From an uncultured Oscillospiraceae bacterium (GTDB taxonomy: Bacteria > Bacillota > Clostridia > Oscillospirales > Oscillospiraceae), in NCBI GenBank assembly GCA_944385125.1, contig CALWVZ010000010.1:1-49071 (forward strand): DNA of 49,071 nt. Reading direction: 5' to 3'. Positions within the stretch are counted from its first letter, which is position 1. The number at the start of each line of letters is the position of its first letter. The notes under the pieces are model-generated. The model ran no database searches, was not told the DNA's origin, and was given only the letters and a program-made list of their open reading frames with translations. Below, piece by piece: positions 42,765 through 49,071 of the stretch. A program made the position numbers and the translations under genes.

Positions 42765-43706
42765 ATGGCTATTGTGGTTATAGGCGCAGTATTCGTGGAT
42801 GTCAAGGGCTTTCCGGAGGACAACTACATACCCGCCGGGCGCAACGCCGGCCGGGTGGAGATAGTCCAAGGGGGCGTGGGCAGGAACGTGGCGGAGGACA
42901 TCGCCAACGTGGAACTGCGGCCCCGCTTTGTCAGCTTGGTGGATGACGGCGACCAGGGGGAGGCGGTGCTGAAAAAGCTGAAAAACCACAAGGTGGACAC
43001 CCGCTTTGTAAAGCAGGTGCCCGACGGCATGGGCATGTGGCTGGCGGTATTCGACAATACCGGGGACCTGGCAGGCTCCATCTCCAAACGCCCGGACCTG
43101 AGCTATATGGCCAGGCTGCTGGAGGAGAAGGGGGACGAGATCTTTGCCGACGCCGACAGCATAGTCATAGAGATAGACCTGGACAAGGAGATTATAAAGC
43201 AGGTATTCAGGTTCGCAAAGAAATATGACAAGAGGGTCTACGCTGTGGTGGCCAACATGGGCATCGCCTCCCAGCGGCGGGATTTCCTCCAGTCCACCGA
43301 CTGCTTTGTGTGCAACGTGCTGGAGGCGGGCATCCTCTTTGTCAGCGACTTTTCAAAGCTCAGCCCGGAGGAGCTGTGCCTGGAGCTGAAGGAAAAGGTG
43401 AGGCGGGCCAAGATCCCCGCCGTGGTGGTGACCATGGGGGGAAAGGGCTCGGTGTATGCGGACATGCATGGCAACTGCGGTATCTGCCCGGCAAAGCCCG
43501 TCCAGGTGAGAGACACCACCGGGGCCGGAGACGCCTACTGCGCCGGAGTGGCTATCGGCCTGACCTACGGCAAGACCATAGAGGAGGCCATGAAAATAGG
43601 CACCAAGCTGGCCGCCTCCGTCATCACTCTCTCGGAGAACGTCTGCCCCCGTTTCCTGCCCAGAGAGCTGGGCCTGGATATCGAGGTGGAGGACCTGGAC
43701 AAATAA
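42765..43706 (+). CDS. PfkB-family carbohydrate/nucleoside kinase
   Basis: This 313-aa ribokinase-fold protein starts VVIGAVFVDVKGFPEDNYIP and has IVQGGVGRNVAEDIANVELRP and the catalytic TTGAGDAYCAG with D256. The N-terminal pattern (GAVFVDVKGFP, GRNVAED) resembles pseudouridine or nucleoside kinases of the family more than sugar kinases, but the substrate is not certain. ATG 42765 follows GAGAGGAG; the frame is open upstream to 42696. It is monocistronic and divergent from galM, with a terminator at 43736-43766. Confidence 0.87.
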   Translation: MAIVVIGAVFVDVKGFPEDNYIPAGRNAGRVEIVQGGVGRNVAEDIANVELRPRFVSLVDDGDQGEAVLKKLKNHKVDTRFVKQVPDGMGMWLAVFDNTGDLAGSISKRPDLSYMARLLEEKGDEIFADADSIVIEIDLDKEIIKQVFRFAKKYDKRVYAVVANMGIASQRRDFLQSTDCFVCNVLEAGILFVSDFSKLSPEELCLELKEKVRRAKIPAVVVTMGGKGSVYADMHGNCGICPAKPVQVRDTTGAGDAYCAGVAIGLTYGKTIEEAMKIGTKLAASVITLSENVCPRFLPRELGLDIEVEDLDK

Positions 43707-43735
43707 CAGCGGGAATAAATACGGCGAAATGCTGC

Positions 43736-43766
43736 AAAGGCAGCCCCAAGACCGGGGGCTGCCTTT
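43736..43766 (+). terminator. Terminator of the PfkB kinase gene
   Basis: A 12-bp stem (AAAGGCAGCCCC, 43736-43747, with 43755-43766) ends in TTTT. Confidence 0.88.
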
Positions 43767-43846
43767 TGCATATTGTTAAAATACACTAAAAAGCCTGACA
43801 CACTTTGGGCAAGCAGCCAAAAATTCCCCGGCGGTGGGAAAGCCCG

Positions 43847-43917
43847 TTGACAAAGGCAAAAGGCCCTGATATTCTGGAGTCAGAAGAAACTGGAATCGTT
43901 ACCGGGAGCGATTCCAG
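43847..43917 (+). promoter_or_regulatory. Promoter and candidate operator of the LacI regulator gene
   Basis: TTGACA (43847-43852) and TATTCT (43870-43875) are 17 bp apart and the -10 is extended (TGA). Just downstream is a 9-bp inverted repeat CTGGAATCG...CGATTCCAG (43890-43898 and 43909-43917), which would lie inside the first 40 nt of the transcript, a position suited to autorepression by a LacI protein. Confidence 0.6.
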
Positions 43918-43969
43918 ACGAATTGCGGAGTATTGCGTCGGCGCCGGGAGAACCGGGGAGAGGGAGAAA

Positions 43970-44983
43970 ATGACGATAAAGGATATAGCCAAAGCCTGCG
44001 GCGTCAGCGTAAGCACTGTCTCCCGCGTCCTTAACGACCACCCGGATGTGAGCCAGAGCGTGAGGGAGCGGGTCCGCTCCACTGTGGAGCGCCTGGGATA
44101 TATACCAAACAACAGCGCAAGGGATCTGGTGCGCTCCCAGTCCGACAACATCGGAGTAGTGGTGAGAGGGCAGGACAACCTCTTTTTTTCCGCCATGGTG
44201 AAGACCATATCCCGGGAAATAGAGAGCCGGGGCTACACAATGGTGCTGCACTTTATCGGCTCGGATGACGATGAGGTCATGGCCGGGGCCATACTGGAGC
44301 GGGAGAAAAAGCTGAGGGGCCTCATCTTTCTGGGCGGGCGCTTCGATTACAGCGCCGAAACTCTTGCCCCGGTGGGGGTGCCCTTTGTCTGCTGCACCTA
44401 TACTAACTGCTTCGGCAGCCTGGACGAGAAGGACTATTCCTCCGTGTCCATCGACGACTACATGACCGCCTTTCAGGCGGTGAAGACCCTGATAGACCTG
44501 GGGCACCGGCGCATAGCCGTGGTGGCCCCGGCTACAAATGACCGCTCCATCAGCGAACTGCGCTACAAGGGCTATAGGGCGGCCCTGGAGCAGAGCGGGC
44601 TGGAATTTGACCCCTGTCTCCTGGCGGAGACGGAAGGCTGCTTTGAAATGCCCCAGGCTTACAGGGGGACCGAAAAGCTTATAGACGGCGGCGGGGATTT
44701 CACCGCCCTTTTCGCCTTGTCAGACACCACTGCCCTGGCTGCCATGAAGGCCCTGGAGGACCACGGCCGAAAGGTGCCGGAGGACTGCTCGGTGATAGGC
44801 ATTGACGGGCTCAGCGTCTCGGAATACTCCAACCCCACTCTCACCACCATGGTCCAGCCGGTGGAGGAGATGGCCAGGCACAGCGCAGCCATCCTTGCCG
44901 ATATGATAGAACACCGGCGGAAGAGCTGCCATCTGCGCCTGGAGGCAGAGCTCCGGCCCGGCGGCTCGGTGAAGAAACTTTGA
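43970..44983 (+). CDS. LacI-family transcriptional regulator
   Basis: This 337-aa protein begins with a textbook LacI helix-turn-helix and hinge (MTIKDIAKACGVSVSTVSRV, then LGYIPNNSARDL) and continues with a periplasmic-binding-protein-like effector domain (NIGVVVRGQDNLFFSAMV, LIDLGHRRIAVVAPATND, and VIGIDGLSVSEYSNPTLTTM). It should repress the sugar-uptake genes downstream until a sugar binds, as MalR does. ATG 43970 follows AGGGAG; an upstream in-frame ATG at 43805 precedes the promoter and is rejected. It lies 75 bp before the binding-protein gene. Confidence 0.93.
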   Translation: MTIKDIAKACGVSVSTVSRVLNDHPDVSQSVRERVRSTVERLGYIPNNSARDLVRSQSDNIGVVVRGQDNLFFSAMVKTISREIESRGYTMVLHFIGSDDDEVMAGAILEREKKLRGLIFLGGRFDYSAETLAPVGVPFVCCTYTNCFGSLDEKDYSSVSIDDYMTAFQAVKTLIDLGHRRIAVVAPATNDRSISELRYKGYRAALEQSGLEFDPCLLAETEGCFEMPQAYRGTEKLIDGGGDFTALFALSDTTALAAMKALEDHGRKVPEDCSVIGIDGLSVSEYSNPTLTTMVQPVEEMARHSAAILADMIEHRRKSCHLRLEAELRPGGSVKKL

Positions 44984-45058
44984 TTTTCCGGCGTGAAATA
45001 CGCCTGAAGATACCACCTCGAAGGAGGAATAATTTAATTTAAAAGGAGAAAACGCAAA

Positions 45059-46402
45059 ATGAAGAAGACTTTAGCACTGCTTCTGGCTCTGGTCATGGTG
45101 CTCAGCCTGTGCGCCTGCGGCAGCTCCAACGAGGCCGCCGAAGCCCCCGCCGAGGAAGCCCCTGCCGAGGATTCCGCCGCAGAAGAGGCTCCCGCCGAAG
45201 AGGCCCCCGCCGCCGAGGGCTCCGTCTATTACCTGAACTTCAAGCCCGAGCAGGATGAGCAGTGGCAGGCCCTGGCCGCCACCTACACCGAGCAGACCGG
45301 CGTGCCCGTGACCGTGGTCACCGCTGCCTCCGGCACCTATGAGGAGACCCTCATGGCCGAGATGGGCAAGACCGAGATGCCCACGCTCTTCCAGGTCAAC
45401 GGCCCCGTGGGTCTGGCCAACTGGAAGGACTACTGCTATGACCTGAGCGGCTCCGATATCTATGGTGAGCTCACCAACGACAGCTTCGCCCTCATCGAGG
45501 ACGGCGTGGTCTACGGCATCGCCTACGTTATCGAGACCTACGGCATCATCTGCAACACCGCCCTGCTGGCCGAGGCCGGCTACACCGTGGACGACATCAA
45601 CTCCTTCGACAGCCTGAAGGCCGTGGCTGAGGACATCACCGCCCGCAGCGGCGAGCTGGGCTTCGCCGCCTTCACCTCCGCCGGTATGGACTCCTCCTCC
45701 GACTGGCGCTTCAAGACCCACCTGGCCAATATGCCCATCTACGGTGAGTACCAGGCCGACGGCATCACTTCCACCGCCGCCATCAAGGGCACTTACCTGG
45801 ATAACTACAAGGCCATTTGGGACCTGTACATCAACAACGCCACCTGCGATCCCACCGAGCTGGCCGGTAAGACCGGCGACGACGCCGTGGCCGAATTCGT
45901 CAACGGCGAGGCTGTCTTCTACCAGAACGGCACCTGGGCCTACAACGATGTGAAGAGCCTGGGCGACGAGAACCTGGCCATGATACCCATTTACATCGGC
46001 CTTGAGGGCGAGGAGAACCAGGGCCTGTGCACCGGCTCCGAGAACTACTGGTGCGTCAATGCCGAGGCCGACGAGGCCGACATCCAGGCCACCCTGGACT
46101 TCATCTACTGGTGTGTCACCTCCGAGGAAGGCACCTCCTGCCTGGCCAATGACATGGGCTTTGTCTGCCCCTTCAAGTCTGCCAAGGCCGCTGCCAACCC
46201 CTTCGTGCAGCAGGATGCCGATATGACCGCCGCCGGCAAGGTGCCCGTGTCCTGGAACTTCACCACCATGCCCTCTGAAGAGTGGAAGAACGGCGTGGGC
46301 TCCGCCCTCACCGCTTATGCCGCCGGCACCGGCGACTGGGACGGCGTTGTCACCGCCTTCGTGGACGGCTGGGCCACCGAGTATGAGCTGGCCAACGGCT
46401 GA
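45059..46402 (+). CDS. Sugar ABC transporter substrate-binding lipoprotein (SBP family 1)
   Basis: This 447-aa protein has a lipoprotein signal peptide (MKKTLALLLALVMVLSLCAC, cysteine 20), then a 30-residue linker made almost only of Ala, Glu and Pro, and a family 1 solute-binding domain (EQTGVPVTVVTAASGTYEET, PTLFQVNGPVGLANW, GIAYVIETYGIICN). With MalQ in the same operon it most likely binds maltodextrins or another alpha-glucan. It is on the outer membrane face. The ribosome site is AAAAGGAG. Its codon use is strongly biased to C-ending codons, as expected for a highly expressed protein. Confidence 0.93.
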   Translation: MKKTLALLLALVMVLSLCACGSSNEAAEAPAEEAPAEDSAAEEAPAEEAPAAEGSVYYLNFKPEQDEQWQALAATYTEQTGVPVTVVTAASGTYEETLMAEMGKTEMPTLFQVNGPVGLANWKDYCYDLSGSDIYGELTNDSFALIEDGVVYGIAYVIETYGIICNTALLAEAGYTVDDINSFDSLKAVAEDITARSGELGFAAFTSAGMDSSSDWRFKTHLANMPIYGEYQADGITSTAAIKGTYLDNYKAIWDLYINNATCDPTELAGKTGDDAVAEFVNGEAVFYQNGTWAYNDVKSLGDENLAMIPIYIGLEGEENQGLCTGSENYWCVNAEADEADIQATLDFIYWCVTSEEGTSCLANDMGFVCPFKSAKAAANPFVQQDADMTAAGKVPVSWNFTTMPSEEWKNGVGSALTAYAAGTGDWDGVVTAFVDGWATEYELANG

Positions 46403-46451
46403 GAAATCCCCGGGGCAAAAACCTGCTCAGAGCAATAAACTTTAATGTACA

Positions 46452-46477
46452 GGGGTGGGCGGATTCCCGCCCACCCC
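46452..46477 (+). other. GC-rich hairpin between binding-protein and permease genes
   Basis: An 11-bp stem (GGGGTGGGCGG, 46452-46462, with 46467-46477; loop ATTC) lacks a T-tract. Like the hairpins at 17678-17767, it sits between a binding-protein gene and its permeases and probably protects the upstream mRNA. The rest of the 196-bp gap shows no gene. Confidence 0.65.
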
Positions 46478-46598
46478 CGTGATTTAAAGAAAGGCCAAAA
46501 TACCGGCCAGCATCCCTGGCCTGAGCCGTGGCTCCGGAGATTTACGGAGGCAGGGCTCAGTCTTGGGAAAATAAAGACGAAAGGGAGGAAGACAATAT

Positions 46599-47450
46599 AT
46601 GGAAAAAGCCATAAAAAAATATTGGCCGATTTTCCTGCTGCCCACAGTGTGCGCCTTTATCATCGGTTTTGTGATACCCTTCTGCCAGGGGCTGTATCTG
46701 TCCCTGTGCAAGTTCCAGACCGTGAACAAGACCACTTTCGTGGGCCTGTCAAACTACGGCAAGGCCATTGCCGATACCCTGTTCCAGGAGTCCTTCTGGC
46801 TCACTGTGCGCTTCACGCTTATCTCCACACTGCTTATAAACGTGTTTGCCCTCACCGTGGCCCTGCTGCTCACCAGAAAGCTGAAGGGAACCAACCTGTT
46901 TCGCACAGTGTTCTTCATGCCCAACCTGATAGGCGGCATAGTTCTGGGCTATATCTGGCAGATACTTTTCAACTGTGTGCTGAGTCTGCTGGGCAAGCCC
47001 CTGCTGACTCTGGACGCCACCTACGGCTTCTGGGGACTCATCATACTCATGTGCTGGCAGCAGATAGGCTACATGATGATAATCTACATTGCAGGCCTGC
47101 AGGCCATACCCAACGACTACATAGAGGCCGCCACCATCGACGGGGCCAGCCCCTGGCAGACTTTATGGAAGGTGAAGCTGCCAAATCTTATGCCCTCCAT
47201 AACCATCTGCCTGTTTTTGTCCCTCACCAACGGCTTCAAGCTCTTCGACCAGAACCTGGCCCTCACCGGCGGCGAACCCGCCCACGCCTCCGAGCTCATT
47301 GCCCTGAACATCTACCAGACCTTCTACTTCCGCTCCGGCCCCCAGTGGAAAGGCATAGGTCAGGCCAAGGCCGTGCTCTTCTGCATAATAGTTGTGGCCA
47401 TCTCTCTCATCCAGCTTAAGGCCACCCGCTCCAAGGAGGTGCAGCAGTAA
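46599..47450 (+). CDS. Sugar ABC transporter permease, MalF-like
   Basis: This 283-aa protein has six membrane segments (first: WPIFLLPTVCAFIIGFVIPF) and the coupling-helix EAA motif EAATIDGASPWQTLWKVKLP. It forms a heterodimeric channel with the next gene product. The ribosome site is AAGGGAGG. It ends TAATG, overlapping the next start by one base. No ATPase gene is in the operon, so it likely shares an MsmK-type multitask ATPase encoded elsewhere. Confidence 0.93.
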   Translation: MEKAIKKYWPIFLLPTVCAFIIGFVIPFCQGLYLSLCKFQTVNKTTFVGLSNYGKAIADTLFQESFWLTVRFTLISTLLINVFALTVALLLTRKLKGTNLFRTVFFMPNLIGGIVLGYIWQILFNCVLSLLGKPLLTLDATYGFWGLIILMCWQQIGYMMIIYIAGLQAIPNDYIEAATIDGASPWQTLWKVKLPNLMPSITICLFLSLTNGFKLFDQNLALTGGEPAHASELIALNIYQTFYFRSGPQWKGIGQAKAVLFCIIVVAISLIQLKATRSKEVQQ

Positions 47451-48292
47451 TGAAAAAGAGGAATAAAGTGGTGAGCGGTATTCTCACCGCCGTCTTTACA
47501 GTGCTGAGTCTGGCCTGGGTCTACCCTGTGTTCATGGTGCTGATGAACTCTCTGAAGCAGGAACGTTCCATCACCACCGACTCTGCCTTCCAGCTGCCCA
47601 GCTCCGAGACCTTTGCAGGGCTGGAAAACTTCAAAAGCGCCATAGACACTCAGGGCTTCCTCTCCGCCTTCTGGTACAGCCTGGTGATAACCGTCACTTC
47701 CGTGGCCCTTATCCTGGTGTTCTGCTCCATGTGCGCCTGGTTTATCACCAGAGTGAACAGCTGGGTCTCAAAGGCCTGCTACTATCTGTTCGTGTTCTCC
47801 ATGGTGGTACCCTTCCAGATGCTCATGTTCACTCTCTCTTCCCTGGCAGACCGCCTGGGATTCACCAGCCCTTACAATATCTGCATAATCTATCTGGGAT
47901 TTGGCGCAGGCCTTGCGGTGTTCATGTTCGCAGGCTTCATGAAGTCCATACCTATTGAAATAGAGGAGGCGGCCATGATAGACGGCTGCGGTCCAATACG
48001 CACCTTCTTCTCCGTAGTCTTCCCCATTCTCAAGCCCACCATGGTGTCCGTGGGCATACTGGAGACCATGTGGGTCTGGAACGACTACCTGCTGCCCTAC
48101 CTGGTGTTGGACAGGAAAAAGTACACCACCATCCCCATACTTGTCCAGTATTTCCGGGGCAGCTACGGCAGAGTCGAGATGGGCCCGATGATGGCCAGTA
48201 TAGTGCTCACCATCCTGCCCATAATCATCGTATATATCCTGGGCCAGAAGCATATCATCAAGGGCGTGGCCGCAGGCGCCGTCAAAGGCTGA
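47450..48292 (+). CDS. Sugar ABC transporter permease, MalG-like
   Basis: This 280-aa protein has six membrane segments (first: SGILTAVFTVLSLAWVYPVF) and the EAA motif EEAAMIDGCGPIRTFFSVVFP. It pairs with the preceding permease. The start overlaps that gene's stop, so translation is coupled. It is followed 27 bp later by malQ. Confidence 0.93.
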   Translation: MKKRNKVVSGILTAVFTVLSLAWVYPVFMVLMNSLKQERSITTDSAFQLPSSETFAGLENFKSAIDTQGFLSAFWYSLVITVTSVALILVFCSMCAWFITRVNSWVSKACYYLFVFSMVVPFQMLMFTLSSLADRLGFTSPYNICIIYLGFGAGLAVFMFAGFMKSIPIEIEEAAMIDGCGPIRTFFSVVFPILKPTMVSVGILETMWVWNDYLLPYLVLDRKKYTTIPILVQYFRGSYGRVEMGPMMASIVLTILPIIIVYILGQKHIIKGVAAGAVKG

Positions 48293-48319
48293 GAATTTAT
48301 TTGAAAGAGAAAAGGGATT

Positions 48320-49071
48320 ATGAAAGAACTGAAACGCAGCAGCGGAATACTCATGCACATGAGCTCCCTGCCCTCCAACTACGGCATCGGCAGCATGGGA
48401 AAATGCGCCTATGACTTTATAGATTTCCTTAAATCTGCCGGTCAGAAATACTGGCAGCTCCTGCCCCTGGGCCCCACCAGCTACGGCGACAGCCCCTATT
48501 CCTCCTTTTCCAGCTTTGCGGGCAACCCCTATTTCATAGACCTGGATATACTCATTGAGGACGGACTGCTGAAAAAAGAGGAGCTGCAGGGCCTGGACTG
48601 GGGTTCCGACCCCGCCAGAGTGGATTTCGGCTGTATATTCCAGAACCGCTTCAAAGTCCTGCGCCTGGCCTTCCAAAGGGGGCGGGAGCCCCTGAGAACT
48701 CAGGTGGAGGCCTTCCGCCGGGAGAACGCTTCCTGGCTGGAGAACTACGCCCTGTTCATGGCGGTGAAAGCCCACTTCAACATGGTCAGCTGGACGGAGT
48801 GGAAGGACGAGGGGATAAGGCTGCACCGCCGGGATGCGGTGGAGAGATATTCCAGGGAGCTGAAAGAGGAGATAGATTTCTATGTCTTCATGCAGTATCT
48901 GTTTTTCAGGCAGTGGGAAAAGCTCCGGGCCTATGCCAAGAAGCAGGGAATACAGTTCATAGGTGATATCCCCATATACGTGGCCATGGACTCTGCCGAC
49001 GTGTGGAGCGACCCACAGTATTTCATGCTGGACAGGGACAATGTGCCCACGGAGGTGGCGGGAGTGCCCCC
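48320..49071 (+). CDS. malQ: 4-alpha-glucanotransferase (amylomaltase), 3' end cut by window
   Basis: The first 250 residues of a GH77 enzyme are present: RSSGILMHMSSLPSNYGIGS, YWQLLPLGPTSYGDSPYSSF, GNPYFIDLDIL, then QFIGDIPIYVAMDSADVWSD near the edge; the catalytic aspartate and glutamate lie beyond the window. It transfers alpha-1,4-glucan segments between maltodextrins in the cytoplasm, releasing glucose. Its position after the sugar permeases and a LacI regulator supports a maltodextrin-uptake operon. The ribosome site is AAAGGG. Confidence 0.95.
   Translation, partial: MKELKRSSGILMHMSSLPSNYGIGSMGKCAYDFIDFLKSAGQKYWQLLPLGPTSYGDSPYSSFSSFAGNPYFIDLDILIEDGLLKKEELQGLDWGSDPARVDFGCIFQNRFKVLRLAFQRGREPLRTQVEAFRRENASWLENYALFMAVKAHFNMVSWTEWKDEGIRLHRRDAVERYSRELKEEIDFYVFMQYLFFRQWEKLRAYAKKQGIQFIGDIPIYVAMDSADVWSDPQYFMLDRDNVPTEVAGVP

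Noticed and set aside
46445..47419. A 324-codon plus-strand frame overlapping the MalF-like gene in another frame
   Set aside because: His/Arg/Gln-rich translation with no membrane segments; the MalF-like frame has the EAA motif and six helices.

Overview
The window reads as a GC-rich chromosomal segment of an anaerobic Bacillota of the class Clostridia, most likely a gut Oscillospiraceae/Ruminococcaceae relative. The evidence is an H-cluster [FeFe] hydrogenase, a type III glutamine synthetase (GlnN), lipoproteins with Gram-positive signal peptides, AAGGAGG-type ribosome binding sites, sigma-A promoters with 17-bp spacers, tRNAs with encoded CCA, and several sugar ABC systems. No rRNA, transposase, integrase or phage gene was seen, so the taxonomic call is inference.

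Layout. 1-1465: end of an [FeFe] hydrogenase plus a translationally coupled small membrane protein. 1677-3752 (minus): an old-yellow-enzyme/FAD/4Fe-4S reductase with a long leader. 4064-9288: a complete type II-C CRISPR-Cas locus, namely tracrRNA, cas9 (1088 aa), cas1, cas2, and an array of 8 repeats and 7 spacers of 30 nt. The array is read on the minus strand and each repeat carries an extended -10 promoter. 9342-12301: copper efflux, a CsoR repressor with two operators in its promoter and a CopA ATPase fused in frame to a C-terminal CopZ-like domain that has its own ribosome binding site. 12403-27768: a catabolic island with a DeoR regulator, a divergent SHMT-like PLP enzyme, an ornithine-cyclodeaminase-family protein, a five-gene Opp/Dpp-type ABC importer, a Cys/Met PLP lyase, UlaG, an unknown beta-propeller protein, a PfkB kinase, UlaE and UlaF. 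28178-29239: tRNA-Leu and a VanY-like carboxypeptidase. 29464-32649: a sugar operon (MBL-fold protein, D-lyxose/D-mannose isomerase, mutarotase, fructokinase). 32778-33188: tRNA-Val, tRNA-Met and tRNA-Glu. 33349-39141: a YugP-like protease, then two paralogous multi-pass membrane proteins flanking a GT2 glycosyltransferase. 39205-42607 (minus): galM, glnN and a small XRE regulator in one operon. 42765-43706: a PfkB kinase. 43970-49071: LacI regulator, sugar-binding lipoprotein, two permeases and MalQ (cut by the window end), a maltodextrin-type uptake operon.

The most unusual part is 12403-27768. It looks like an ascorbate-type (ula) pathway rebuilt around an ABC importer instead of a PTS, with a sugar kinase that could supply the missing phosphorylation. 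No UlaD decarboxylase is visible, and three amino-acid-type enzymes are added. That combination suggests catabolism of a lactone or sugar acid, possibly conjugated to an amino acid; the substrate is not determined by the sequence. The CRISPR locus is a complete, apparently intact II-C system with a readable tracrRNA.
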